From Vulcanimicrobiota bacterium (GTDB lineage Bacteria; Vulcanimicrobiota; Xenobia; Xenobiales; JADMJV01), in assembly GCA_019637395.1 (NCBI GenBank), contig JAHBVR010000013.1, positions 124,001-188,000 of the forward strand: a DNA stretch of 64,000 nucleotides. The letters are read 5' to 3'. The notes below the pieces were generated by a model. That model did not search any database and was not told the origin of the DNA. It saw only the letters and a program-made list of their open reading frames with translations. Of the stretch, positions 52,797-61,793 are shown one piece after another. Position numbers and translations under genes: made by a program. Each line of letters opens with the position of its first letter. Position 1 is the stretch's first letter.

Positions 52797-53261
52797 GTGT
52801 GGCTCTCCCTCATTGCCTATACGATCCGGCTCGGCGTCAAGTTGGGCCTGGTAAAAACCGAACCGGAGTCCGCTCAAAGCCGGGCCTACATTCGTTCCCA
52901 CGATGGTCTCCACTGGCTGCGTAGCCAGCTTTTGAACAGCCGGCTGACCTGCGTCGAAGAGACCCTCTTGCGCTTCAGCAACAAAGGGCGGCAATACACG
53001 ATTCGTTTTCAAGAGGGCAAGCTGAGTCTGGAGCCGCCCCGCCAGGGAGCCCGTAGCGCCATCGCCCTGACCTTCGATCCTCAGGCGGTGGATGAGCTGG
53101 AGCTGGGACCGCAGAGCTTCGTGATCTTCAGCTATGCCAGGAACCAACTGAGCATCCAACTGCAGGCGGGTGATGGCAGCCTGGGAGAAGTCGGTGTCTC
53201 CAAGGTCGAGCTGCATCTGCGCATCGATTTGGACAAGCAGGGTTTAGCCGATTGCTTTTGA
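52797..53261 (+). CDS. Hypothetical protein, 154 residues
   Basis: Starts at GTG (MWLSLIAYTIRLGV). A beta-rich C-terminal part (LTFDPQAVDELELGPQSFVI and QLQAGDGSLGEVGVSKVELH) follows a basic helix. No signal peptide is clear, though residues 2-18 are hydrophobic. Only five bases separate its stop from the MerR operator-like dyad. No family recognised. Confidence 0.6.
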   Translation: MWLSLIAYTIRLGVKLGLVKTEPESAQSRAYIRSHDGLHWLRSQLLNSRLTCVEETLLRFSNKGRQYTIRFQEGKLSLEPPRQGARSAIALTFDPQAVDELELGPQSFVIFSYARNQLSIQLQAGDGSLGEVGVSKVELHLRIDLDKQGLADCF

Positions 53262-53266
53262 ATGGG

Positions 53267-53285
53267 GTGACAGTTTTACTGTTAC
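53267..53285 (+). promoter_or_regulatory. Dyad operator-like site upstream of the MerR gene
   Basis: GTGACAGT and ACTGTTAC face each other around TTT, a 19-bp dyad 17 bases before the TTG start of the MerR gene. MerR-family regulators usually bind such dyads in their own promoters. Confidence 0.55.
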
Positions 53286-53301
53286 AAGGGAGAGGCCTAC
53301 T

Positions 53302-53817
53302 TTGGAATCGGGTGAGATTCTCTGGAGTCTGGAGGAGCTGAGCCAGCATTCGCAGCGCGAGCTGGAGCAGCGCAAGATTCCCAACCCCGGCGGCCGCGTC
53401 TCCCAGGTCCTCAGTGCTCGCACCATCCGTTACTACACCAGCCTCGGCCTGGTGGACAGGCCTTCCAGCTATGACGGCGGCGTGGCCAAATATGGCCCGC
53501 GGCACTTGCTGCAACTGCTGGCCATCAAAATATTGCAGGCCGAGTACCTGCCGCTTCCCGAGATTCAAAAGCAACTCTTTGGACGAACCGAGCAAGAACT
53601 AACCGAAGTAGTGGAGTCTGCCTCGCGCGCGGAAGAATCCGTCGAAAGTAAGCCACTGGCCAGGAACGAGACTTGGCTGACCCGAAGGGTCCTTCCCGGT
53701 TTGCGACTACTGATAGACGAACGTGATTTGTTGACGGAATGGCTTAAAGCACATTCTCGAGAAGAGGCGGCAGCGCAGATATGGAGCGCCGTCGAAGAGA
53801 TGGCTTCCGGAAAGTGA
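53302..53817 (+). CDS. MerR-family transcriptional regulator
   Basis: 171 residues from TTG (MESGEILWSL) with GGGAGAGG upstream. The N-terminal winged helix-turn-helix is seen as LSARTIRYYTSLGLVDRPSS followed by KYGPRHLLQLLAIKILQ, the R-Y-Y-T-x-x-G-L motif of MerR. The last 60 residues form a helix that should make the antiparallel dimer. No metal-binding cysteines are present, so it probably senses something other than a metal. It sits directly upstream of the VIT/VWA gene and may control it. Confidence 0.85.
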   Translation: MESGEILWSLEELSQHSQRELEQRKIPNPGGRVSQVLSARTIRYYTSLGLVDRPSSYDGGVAKYGPRHLLQLLAIKILQAEYLPLPEIQKQLFGRTEQELTEVVESASRAEESVESKPLARNETWLTRRVLPGLRLLIDERDLLTEWLKAHSREEAAAQIWSAVEEMASGK

Positions 53818-53857
53818 AGGAAAGGACGTTTCTGGCCGAAGGGCCCCGCCAGTAGCC

Positions 53858-56512
53858 ATGCAGTCAGCCAACAGCATAGAGCACCTTCCGCTCGAGAAAG
53901 AGCTCGCCACTCGCCGCCTGCCCCTGGGGCCGGGGGCCGTTTTGGGTTGTTTGGGCTCTCAGATCACTTCAGCGAACCTCGGGCGCCTGCTGGTCCGCGT
54001 GCGTTTGGCCGGGCCGGTGGCCGCCGTCGAAGTGGTGCAAAGCTTCCAGAATGCGGCCTCCCAACCGGTCGAGCTGTACTATGTCTTCCCGCTCAACGCC
54101 AACGCCACCGTTTCCCGCTTCCGCGCCCAGGTAGGGCAGCGCAACTGCGAATTGCAAGTAGTCCCCAAAGAGCAGGCCGCCAACCTGACCCGCCACCAGG
54201 TTCCCGGCTTTTTGGCCGGGCTCTTCGCCAGCGAGTATCAAACCGTCTTTTGCGTGCCCCTGGGAAGCGTCAACCCGGGTGAAACCATCAATATTGACCT
54301 GGCTTACGCCGAGCTGCTGCCCTGCTGGGAAGGTGATTTTCGTTTCGTCTTCCCGCTGATGATGAGCGCGCGTTTTCAGAGCGGTCTATCGCTCGATCAG
54401 ATGGACCAGGAAACTCCGGTCAGCCTGGCCCCAGGATTGGTGGCCGGTCCCAATGTGGCTATCAGCGTGGCTCTGGAGATGACCGGTACTCCGCCCACGC
54501 GCATTGCCAGCAGTCACCCTATGGAATTTCGTCCCCAGGCCTCCGGCGAGGCCTTGTTGGAAATGATCCGCACGGAACTGCCGGCGCGCGACTTCACCCT
54601 GACCTACCGCTTCGGCCACGAAAAGAACCCTCAAGGAATTTTGCGCCAGGGCCGGCAGCACTTCCTTTACCATCTGCACGCTCCGTTGCTGGGGCCGCCT
54701 TCGACCCTGCCCCGCCATCTGATCATTTTGATGGACGTTTCCGACAACGCCCAGGGAGCGCGCCTGGAAGTCTCCAAACGAGTGGCCGCCCAGCTGCTCA
54801 ACAGCATGGGCCCCGGCGAGAACTTCTCCCTGGTGGGATTCAACAACCAGTTGACCGGCTACGAGACCGGTATACCTTGCGATAAATCGCATGTTCCGGC
54901 CGCTCTGGCCTGGCTGCAAAACCTGAAACCCACGGGTCGAGCCGACATGAGCACCATTCTTGAGCGAGTCCTGCAGTTAGCCTCCGAGCAGGGACGCGGC
55001 ATGGTGGTGGTGGTGCTGGCCTGTGGCAAGCTAGGCAACGAACCGGAAATTTACGCCACTCTCACCCAGTACCAACCCCACATTCGCTTTAACTGCGTCG
55101 GTATCGACCAGGGCGTGAATCCTTCGTTTCTGCGGCGCCTGTCCGGTTACACCCGGGGCCAGGCCGTCTTTGTGGGCGAGTCCGGCCCGGATGAAATGAC
55201 CATGAACAAAATCGTGCAGGATACCCGCTGCCCGCTGCTGACCGACCTAACCCTGGTCGACCAGGGGCTGGGCATCAACGCCGAGACCTTCAGCCCGGTC
55301 AGCCTGCCGGGCCTGGGTCTGAACGATGCGGTTACCGTGTTGGGCTTGAAGGCTGGCAATGGCGGCCTGGAAGCGCGCGCGCGGATTTTCTCGGGCCCGC
55401 CCTGGATCGAAGCGGTGGCTCCGCTGGCCTCTCAGAATCCGGCGCTGGGTGTGGTCTGGGCCCACCTGAAGGCGCGCGAGATGTCGGACGAGCTTCGCCT
55501 GATCACCGGTCCGCGCGCCAGTCGTCTGAGGGACGTGAGCGCCAGCCTGGCCCGAGATTATCGCCTGGTGGGAGACAACACCGCTTCCGTCCTCACCGAC
55601 TCGGCCGCCGCCGGCGGGGCCACCTGGCTCCCGCCGCTGGTGCCGTCCGAGTGGAAGCCCGAAGTGGTGGTGGACCTGACCAAGAATACCACCAAGAGCG
55701 GCGGTATGAAGATTGGTCTGCCTCCTCCCATCGAGGACCTGCCTCCGCGTCCGCCCCAACCCGAAATGGCCGAGCCGGACCCGGTCCGACCCATCCCGGT
55801 CGAAGCGGAGGACGAGAATCAAAGTGGCCTGATCCGTAAGGCGGTGATCGGCAACAAAGCCAAGCACGAAGTGAAAAACAAGTTGCACGGCGGCATCAAG
55901 GAAGGCGCCAAAGCCAAGCCCATGATGGGTTCCGGACGTGCTGGAGCAGCCGGCGGCAAGCCCATGATGTCGGGCAAGCCGGTGCTGCGTAATCCCGGTG
56001 TGGCCGCCACCCAGGGGAAAGCTGCGGTAGTGGCCGTGGATGAAGGGCCCAAGCTACTTCCCAAGCCCAACCAGGGCGGTCAGGCCAAGGTAGAAGTCGC
56101 GGCCCGGCCGGAGCCGACTCCGGTCGTTCCGCCCACTCCTCCCCCACCCCCACCGACCACTCCGGTAGAGCCGCCCCCGCAACCCGCCGGATCGGGAGAG
56201 GTGACCCCGGAGACCATCGCCCGCCAGGTGTTGAGCAGCAATGCTGAGTTCCGCCAGGCCATCATGGTGGACCTCAAGCTGGTCTACCAAACTCTGGCCA
56301 AATGCGCGCAGGCCGGCGGCGCCGCTGATCCCAACCTGATTCCCTTGCTGGAAAAAATTCTACGCCGCCTTCAGCCCATTCAAGAGCAATCGACCCTGGT
56401 GAAAGAGGCCTACCGTATCGGAGTGCTTTGCTATCAGGCGCTACGCGGCAACGACCCGCAGGCGCTGGCCAAGACTCAGGTATGGGTTCAGCGTTTCGCC
56501 AAGCTCTTTTAA
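53858..56512 (+). CDS. VIT and VWA domain protein with disordered proline-rich tail
   Basis: 884 residues. The VIT domain covers about 20-160 (VRVRLAGPVAAVEVVQSFQN, ASQPVELYYVFPLNANATVS). The VWA domain covers about 285-460, beginning HLIILMDVSDNAQGARLEVS; its metal-site motif is DVSDN where DxSxS is usual, so metal binding may be altered. From about 590 to 780 the protein is proline-rich and charged, with many KPMMSG- and PPPPPP-type runs. A helical end follows. VIT/VWA proteins form surface or cytoplasmic complexes in many bacteria. No signal peptide, so cytoplasmic, or exported by an unknown route. It overlaps the class V enzyme gene (TAATG). Confidence 0.88.
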   Translation: MQSANSIEHLPLEKELATRRLPLGPGAVLGCLGSQITSANLGRLLVRVRLAGPVAAVEVVQSFQNAASQPVELYYVFPLNANATVSRFRAQVGQRNCELQVVPKEQAANLTRHQVPGFLAGLFASEYQTVFCVPLGSVNPGETINIDLAYAELLPCWEGDFRFVFPLMMSARFQSGLSLDQMDQETPVSLAPGLVAGPNVAISVALEMTGTPPTRIASSHPMEFRPQASGEALLEMIRTELPARDFTLTYRFGHEKNPQGILRQGRQHFLYHLHAPLLGPPSTLPRHLIILMDVSDNAQGARLEVSKRVAAQLLNSMGPGENFSLVGFNNQLTGYETGIPCDKSHVPAALAWLQNLKPTGRADMSTILERVLQLASEQGRGMVVVVLACGKLGNEPEIYATLTQYQPHIRFNCVGIDQGVNPSFLRRLSGYTRGQAVFVGESGPDEMTMNKIVQDTRCPLLTDLTLVDQGLGINAETFSPVSLPGLGLNDAVTVLGLKAGNGGLEARARIFSGPPWIEAVAPLASQNPALGVVWAHLKAREMSDELRLITGPRASRLRDVSASLARDYRLVGDNTASVLTDSAAAGGATWLPPLVPSEWKPEVVVDLTKNTTKSGGMKIGLPPPIEDLPPRPPQPEMAEPDPVRPIPVEAEDENQSGLIRKAVIGNKAKHEVKNKLHGGIKEGAKAKPMMGSGRAGAAGGKPMMSGKPVLRNPGVAATQGKAAVVAVDEGPKLLPKPNQGGQAKVEVAARPEPTPVVPPTPPPPPPTTPVEPPPQPAGSGEVTPETIARQVLSSNAEFRQAIMVDLKLVYQTLAKCAQAGGAADPNLIPLLEKILRRLQPIQEQSTLVKEAYRIGVLCYQALRGNDPQALAKTQVWVQRFAKLF

Positions 56513-57654
56513 TGCGGGCTCGCCACCGCCGTCATTTCTTGCTCGATCCCGAGATCGGGCACTTAAATCACGGCTCCTATGGAGCAACCCCCCTGCCTGT
56601 TTTGCGCCGGCAATGGGATTGGCAGCGCCAGATGGAGGCGCGCACGGTGGAGTTCCATGTGCGCCGCCAGGACGGGTTGCTGCGCCAGGCGCGCGCGCCC
56701 ATCGCCGAGTATCTGGGAGCGGAACTGGATAATACCGCCTTCGTGGTCAACACGACCACGGCCATGAACTGGGTGGCCCACGCTCTACCCCTGGGTCCCG
56801 GCGACCAGGTGCTCCTGAACGACCATGAATACGGCGCGGTGTTTCGCTGTTGGCGGATCTTCGCGGCCGAGCGCGGCTTTGAGGTGGTGAGCGCGCCGTT
56901 CGTGCTCGGCGAAACCTGGCTGGATATTCTGGAGGCGCACTGCACACCGCGGACCCGGGCCGTGGTGGCAAGCCACATCACCAGCGCCACCGCGCAACGG
57001 CTGCCGGTGGCGGAAATCGGCGCCTGGGCTCGCCACAAAGGCCTGTGGAGCATCATCGACGGCGCCCATGCCCCGGGTCACATTCCTTTGCAGTTGGAAC
57101 AACTGGGCGTCGATTTTTATATGGGCAATCTGCACAAATGGTTGTGGGCCCCCAAAGGAGCGGCCTTGCTCTGGGTGGCGCCAGCCTGTCAAAAATGGAT
57201 CAAGCCGTTGATCGTCTCCTGGGGCGTGGAGCCCATTCATCCGATCGGGGAACCGGCCTGGGTAGCCTGGGTACAGATGCAGGCCACCCGGGACCCTTCG
57301 GCCTTTCTAGCCGCCTCGGCGGGCCTGGACTATCAGCGGCTCTATCATGACCCGTTAGCCGAGTCCTATTGCATCCGACGCATGCAACGAGTGAGCCGGC
57401 GCCTGGAGGAACTGGGGGCCCGTCCTCTGCCCTGGGAAGGCTTGAAAATGCGCGCCTTCGAGTGGCCCTTCCCTCAAGATCCGGCCGCACTTCATCTCAA
57501 ATTATTTCAAAAACATCGGGTAGAGCTGCCCGTTTATCATTGGAACGAGAAGCTGCTGGTGCGCTTCTGTCTGCAGCACTACGTGGATGACAGCGAGCTG
57601 GAGCGGGCTTTCCAGGGTCTCTCAGAATCCCGCGTTACGCCGGGCCTTCTGTAA
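56512..57654 (+). CDS. PLP-dependent class V aminotransferase (isopenicillin-N epimerase-like)
   Basis: 380 residues from an ATG that overlaps the VIT/VWA stop. LNHGSYGATPLPVLRRQW near the start and IIDGAHAPGHIPLQLEQLG supply the PLP aspartate, and GNLHKWLWAPKGAALLWV the Schiff-base lysine. These features match the CefD/isopenicillin-N epimerase-like branch, whose members include ergothioneine C-S lyase (EgtE-like) and cysteine desulfurases. No related biosynthetic genes are nearby. The gene is translationally coupled to a VIT/VWA protein, an unusual pairing. A start 28 codons upstream would sit inside the VWA gene and is not used. Confidence 0.83.
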   Translation: MRARHRRHFLLDPEIGHLNHGSYGATPLPVLRRQWDWQRQMEARTVEFHVRRQDGLLRQARAPIAEYLGAELDNTAFVVNTTTAMNWVAHALPLGPGDQVLLNDHEYGAVFRCWRIFAAERGFEVVSAPFVLGETWLDILEAHCTPRTRAVVASHITSATAQRLPVAEIGAWARHKGLWSIIDGAHAPGHIPLQLEQLGVDFYMGNLHKWLWAPKGAALLWVAPACQKWIKPLIVSWGVEPIHPIGEPAWVAWVQMQATRDPSAFLAASAGLDYQRLYHDPLAESYCIRRMQRVSRRLEELGARPLPWEGLKMRAFEWPFPQDPAALHLKLFQKHRVELPVYHWNEKLLVRFCLQHYVDDSELERAFQGLSESRVTPGLL

Positions 57655-58671
57655 GATTTCCAGACGCCGGGCGGTAGGCGGATGCGACATATCGTCGCGC
57701 AAAATGGCGGCACCGAACTGCTTGACCAACAACTTCTCCAGCTTGCTCAGACAATCGCCCAGGCCGTCGGCCGAAAAACCGGCCGAAACGGCGTAGCGAA
57801 GTCCCAGCACATCGGCTTCTTCTTCGTCGAGTTTGGTGTAGTAGATGTCGTGATCGAACTTGTACTGTAACTGATCGCGCTGGCGCGTATAAGCGGCCGC
57901 CTGCTGGCGCAGCGTCAGCGAGTCATTGCCCTGGTCGATTTGTCCCTGGATTCGCCGGTAGTCGTTGAGCAGCGCCAGGATGTCGCGCAGCAGGTCGCTG
58001 CGGCGAAAGACGTGGCGGCGCACACCGTGGGCCACTTCGTGGCCGAGCACGCCGGCCAGTTCGTCGTCGGTAATATTCATATCCAACAGGCTGTCGGTCA
58101 CGAAAACGTGTCCCTCACCGGTGCAGGCGGCATTGGGCGCGCTCATCTTGACCACCACGAAGGTCCAGGGCATGTCTTTCAGGGGAGTCGCCTGGATGAC
58201 CTGGTTACCGATGCGTTCCACTCGCGCCTGCAGTTCCGGCCGGTCGGTTCTGGGCACTTCTTTGAGGATTTCATTGAGGCGCCGCCGCGCTTCGCGATAC
58301 TCGGCGCGGCGGGTCCAGACTTCCGGGGAAGTGGCCAACGGGGTCGTGTCGCTCTGAATCTTGACCCAATCGACCGTACCGGGGCTGGTGCGCCGCGTGA
58401 AGCCGAGTGCGGTGGCCATCCAGCTTAGCGAAATCCCGGGCCCTTCCGGCCCTTTCTGGCCTTCGATGCTGGCCTGGCCGCGGTCATCAAATTGCAAGCG
58501 TTTCAGTTCTTCAGGGTTGAGCAACTTGGAGAGCTGGTCGCGCGCCACATAGACGTCACCGCCCACCACTTTGCCCAGCACCTCGCGATTGCGCAGGTAG
58601 TAGTGAGTGCCCTCCGCCCCGACCGGCAACAAGGCCAGACACCCCAGCAGAAGGAGCCTACTCAGTCTCAT
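57622..58671 (-). CDS. Secreted M48-family metallopeptidase
   Basis: 349 residues from MRLSRLLLLG, with a signal peptide to about 20. The zinc motif is GHEVAHGV (HEVAH at 211-215), the third ligand probably in KLDEEEADVLGLRYA, and the C-terminal HPPTARRLEILQ is a family feature. Residues 22-110 (HYYLRNREVLGKVVGGDVYV) look like a beta-rich accessory domain. It probably acts on envelope proteins as a quality-control protease, like BepA or YfgC. Its stop overlaps the opposing PLP gene by 33 bases and its start overlaps the next upstream gene by 14 bases. A frame open 74 codons upstream has no signal. Confidence 0.88.
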   Translation of the reverse strand: MRLSRLLLLGCLALLPVGAEGTHYYLRNREVLGKVVGGDVYVARDQLSKLLNPEELKRLQFDDRGQASIEGQKGPEGPGISLSWMATALGFTRRTSPGTVDWVKIQSDTTPLATSPEVWTRRAEYREARRRLNEILKEVPRTDRPELQARVERIGNQVIQATPLKDMPWTFVVVKMSAPNAACTGEGHVFVTDSLLDMNITDDELAGVLGHEVAHGVRRHVFRRSDLLRDILALLNDYRRIQGQIDQGNDSLTLRQQAAAYTRQRDQLQYKFDHDIYYTKLDEEEADVLGLRYAVSAGFSADGLGDCLSKLEKLLVKQFGAAILRDDMSHPPTARRLEILQKARRNAGF

Positions 58672-59134
58672 CTTTTTCGTTCTTGGTAGGCCCCAGCTCT
58701 TCTTGATAGCGCTGAGCGGCTTCCTGAAAGCGCTGGTGGTAAAGCGCCAGCCAATCCTGGCTTCCCGGAGCGGGGGAGGTTTCTGGTTGAGCATCCTCAG
58801 GCGCCTCGAACAGAGCCTGATCGTCAGCGCCCGGGGGCTCCGCGGCGGCGGCGCGGTAACCGTCGCCGGGATCGGCCGCCGGTGCCGGAGCACCCGGAGG
58901 AGGCGGCATCTTGAGGTTGAGTTGCAAGGGCACGGGTTCCGGGTCGGGTTTGTCGGGCACCAGAGGAACAGCTTCTTCTTCCTTGGGCGGGGCGAGCTGC
59001 TCGTCCACCTGGGCGGTGGGATCGAATTTTATTTTGGTTTTGAGATCGATGGGGTCAAAGCGGGTCAAGAGAAAATCGACCAGTTCGCACTCGCCACTGG
59101 CAACGTCAAACATGTCAGGTCGTTCACGGCCCAT
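58658..59134 (-). CDS. Hypothetical proline/acidic-rich protein, 158 residues
   Basis: Largely disordered: acidic and proline-rich (VPDKPDPEPVPLQLNLKMPP, PAPAADPGDG). A short helix (FQEAAQRYQEELG) forms the C-terminus. The N-terminal 40 residues (CELVDFLLTRFDPIDLKTKI) may be structured. The overlap with the M48 gene indicates co-transcription. No family recognised. Confidence 0.55.
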   Translation of the reverse strand: MGRERPDMFDVASGECELVDFLLTRFDPIDLKTKIKFDPTAQVDEQLAPPKEEEAVPLVPDKPDPEPVPLQLNLKMPPPPGAPAPAADPGDGYRAAAAEPPGADDQALFEAPEDAQPETSPAPGSQDWLALYHQRFQEAAQRYQEELGPTKNEKDETE

Positions 59135-59207
59135 CTAATCAGAAACATACAAGGCTGCTCTTCCTTTTCCTGGGGGCAGGCCCTGGAGTTTGGGTGGGGA
59201 ATCGTGC

Positions 59208-59702
59208 ATGATGCTTCCCTCACCCCCACGCCAGGCGGAACGCTACTCAGCCTATGTGCCGCCGCAACACATTTTGGGCTATTTGAAAGCCTTAAAAATC
59301 GTGATTGCGGCCGACGGGACCGTCTCCGACCGAGAGATGCAGGCGTTGCGAGTGGGCATGCGCTACATGGGAGTCCCGGAAGCGGTGCGCCAGCAAATCG
59401 AAGCTTTCGACCCTCAGGAAACGCGACTGCTCCAGGTGCTGCCCAGCTTTCGCCTGGGCGGCATCGAAGCTCGCTACTTACTGCGGGACGCCATCGAGTT
59501 AGCCAGCTCCGACGGCGTCTATGCCCAGGCCGAGCGCAATGCCGTCAATCGTATAGCCACCATCCTGGGGGTAAGCGGGGAATTGGTGCGGACCCTGGAG
59601 AGCCTGGTGGAACTCGAGCGGGCCGCCCGGCGCCTCAAGAAAGCTCTGCTGCCGCGCAGTCTGCCCTCAGTATTAACCCAGGATCTCGACCATGTTGGAT
59701 GA
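59208..59702 (+). CDS. TerB-like domain protein
   Basis: 164 residues from ATG 59208 (MMLPSPPRQAER); a GTG six codons upstream is possible. The helical TerB pattern is clear: IAADGTVSDREMQALR and SSDGVYAQAERNAVNRIATI, each with an acidic loop D-G-x-V/Y and a following helix. A charged helix (LERAARRLKKALLP) ends the protein. TerB domains occur in stress and membrane-associated complexes. Its end overlaps the opposing bestrophin-like gene by 30 bases. Confidence 0.75.
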   Translation: MMLPSPPRQAERYSAYVPPQHILGYLKALKIVIAADGTVSDREMQALRVGMRYMGVPEAVRQQIEAFDPQETRLLQVLPSFRLGGIEARYLLRDAIELASSDGVYAQAERNAVNRIATILGVSGELVRTLESLVELERAARRLKKALLPRSLPSVLTQDLDHVG

Positions 59703-60554
59703 GATGGTCTTACACAGACGATCCATGGGCAGGTCATTGGCGTCGTGGCCGAAGGGATCTTCGATTTGTTCGGCGATGAGCTCCAAACTGGCCAGCACGT
59801 AAAAAACGAAAACCACCACGGGCACCGATAACCAGCTGAGCACGAAGACGTAGCCGAGGGGCAGCGTCACTGTATAGGCCACGATGAATTTCTTGATAAA
59901 GGTCGTGTAACTGTACGGAATGGGTGTGTTTTTGATGCGCTCACAAGCGCCGCAGATGTCCAGGAAAGCTGTTACATCGTTGTTGATCAGCAGCATCTGG
60001 TTCTCACTCAGGTGCCCGTTATTTTGCAGCCCGTGCAGGCGTTGCATCAAGCTGGTGATCACCTGGATGGGGACATGCTTGCCCCGGTCAAAGTCAGGGA
60101 TCTCGGGATGCGGGCGTTCGTCCAGCGCCAGGCGAGTCCGCTCGAGCAGCAAATGGGTGCGCATTTCATTGGCGAAAAGCCCGATCATCTGGCCGAACCA
60201 CTGGCGCTCCAGAAGCTGGTCGGCAGGTAGATAGGTGTGGAGCTTGACGGCCAGGTTGCGGCTGCAATTGACCAGCGCCCCCCACAGTTTGCGCCCTTCC
60301 CACCAGCGTTCATAGGCCGTGTTGGTGCGAAACACCAGCAGCATGCTGATGGCGAAACCAAGCAAACCATGCATCAAGGTGATGCTCTTGAGCGGATGGC
60401 TGTCGCGCAGGTGCATGTAGTCCAGCTCGACATAAGCCAGCGCCGCCGTATAGATGGCCAGGCCGATGAGTAAAAATAGCAAGCGTCGGAACGTATCGCT
60501 CTGGTGGAATTGAAAGACCGGCTTGAGCCAGCGACTGGGATCTTCAGCAATCAT
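59673..60554 (-). CDS. Bestrophin-like ion channel (UPF0187)
   Basis: 293 residues from MIAEDPSRWLKP, with GGAAGT eight bases before the ATG; the frame is open for 59 more codons, but these lack the family pattern. FRTNTAYERWWEGRKLWGAL is the bestrophin signature and PIPYSYTTFIKKFIVAYTV plus VFYVLASLELIAEQIEDPFG the second one. There are four hydrophobic helices. Bacterial members are pentameric channels, mostly for cations or anions. The gene diverges from the PLD-like gene with about 230 bases between. Confidence 0.9.
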   Translation of the reverse strand: MIAEDPSRWLKPVFQFHQSDTFRRLLFLLIGLAIYTAALAYVELDYMHLRDSHPLKSITLMHGLLGFAISMLLVFRTNTAYERWWEGRKLWGALVNCSRNLAVKLHTYLPADQLLERQWFGQMIGLFANEMRTHLLLERTRLALDERPHPEIPDFDRGKHVPIQVITSLMQRLHGLQNNGHLSENQMLLINNDVTAFLDICGACERIKNTPIPYSYTTFIKKFIVAYTVTLPLGYVFVLSWLSVPVVVFVFYVLASLELIAEQIEDPFGHDANDLPMDRLCKTISSNMVEILG

Positions 60555-60782
60555 ATCTTGACACTTCCTTAACCTTGCAAGACTCAGATCCCTGTTCGGG
60601 TCAACCCGGTCTCGGCCCGGACCCGTTGGAGGCGGCAACTGGGCTACCGAGCCCAAACTCGCTCCCCCAACCAGGCTGTTATTGCTTATGTGGGGTCTGA
60701 CGAGGCTGTAACAGATCGGAAAACCCCTCATGCTCCCCGGTCTTTATGCTGGTGAAAAGACTGCCGAAGGGATTTCGATCCA

Positions 60783-61793
60783 ATGGACAGCCAGGCTCTG
60801 CGACTTTCCGTTCCCCATCCATCGATTGACCAGCAACCGGTTTCCCGCCGTCCCCAACTGCATGCCGTGCCCGCTCGTGATCACGCCGTGCTGGCGATGC
60901 CCCAGGCGGGTATCGAGAGCATTTTGGAAGTGATTGGCCAGGCGCGCCGGCGCATTTATGTAAAGATGTTCAAGTTGACCTCGGAGCGCATTCAGCAGGC
61001 CCTGATCAGCGCCCGGCAGCGCGGGGTGGAGGTGCGCGTGATGCTCAACCCCAGCCGTTCCGATGGTTCGCGGGCCAATGACGAAGCCGCCGAAGCCCTC
61101 CGGCAGGGGGGCGTGCGCGTGGAATGGACCAACCCCAGTTTTTATGTCACCCACGAGAAGTCGATGGTGGCCGATGAGCTGGCCTTCATCTGCACCTTCA
61201 ATTTTGCCGACAAATACTTCAAGAAGACCCGCGGCTACGCCATCGTTTCCCGCAACCAGGAAGAAGTAGCTGAAGTCGTCGAGGGATTCGAAGCCGATTG
61301 GGAGCGCCGCTCCTTCAGCCCGCGTCGTCTGGTCTGGAGCCAGGGCAGCCTGGGCAATTCCCGCCGCCGCCTGGAAGCGCTGATCGAAGGGGCTGGCGAG
61401 GAGATTCTCATCGAGAATCCCAAGCTGGTCGACGAACAGATCAAAGATTGCCTGCTGGCCGCCCTCGGCCGCGGCCTGCGCGTGTGCTTTTTGAGCAGCG
61501 GCCTCAAAGGGTTGTCCGAATGGGACATCGCCGAGAACTCGGCCAATCTGCGCCAGTTGCTGGCTCACGGAGCAGAAGTACGCGAGATCAAGAAGCCGGC
61601 CATGCACGCCAAGCTGGTGCTAATCGACCGAAAACAAGCGCTGGTCGGCTCCATGAACCTGGACCGCAGTTGCTTTGAGCTGCGCCGCGAGCTGGGCGTG
61701 GTGGTGACCCATCCAGTACCGCTGGCCGATCTGCTGCAAACCTTCCTGGCCGACTGGGCTGCTTCGCGTCCTTCCCACCTGGCGCTTGTCTGA
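60783..61793 (+). CDS. Phospholipase-D-like protein with two HKD motifs
   Basis: 336 residues. The first HKD-type site reads THEKSMVADELAFICTFNFA, the second MHAKLVLIDRKQALVGSMNL. Both keep His, Lys and Asp with the following G/C-T/S-x-N-x. There is no membrane helix or signal peptide. Members include cardiolipin synthases, nucleases and phosphatidyl-transferases; the missing membrane helices argue against a typical ClsA. The stop overlaps the chromate-transporter gene by eight bases. Confidence 0.83.
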   Translation: MDSQALRLSVPHPSIDQQPVSRRPQLHAVPARDHAVLAMPQAGIESILEVIGQARRRIYVKMFKLTSERIQQALISARQRGVEVRVMLNPSRSDGSRANDEAAEALRQGGVRVEWTNPSFYVTHEKSMVADELAFICTFNFADKYFKKTRGYAIVSRNQEEVAEVVEGFEADWERRSFSPRRLVWSQGSLGNSRRRLEALIEGAGEEILIENPKLVDEQIKDCLLAALGRGLRVCFLSSGLKGLSEWDIAENSANLRQLLAHGAEVREIKKPAMHAKLVLIDRKQALVGSMNLDRSCFELRRELGVVVTHPVPLADLLQTFLADWAASRPSHLALV

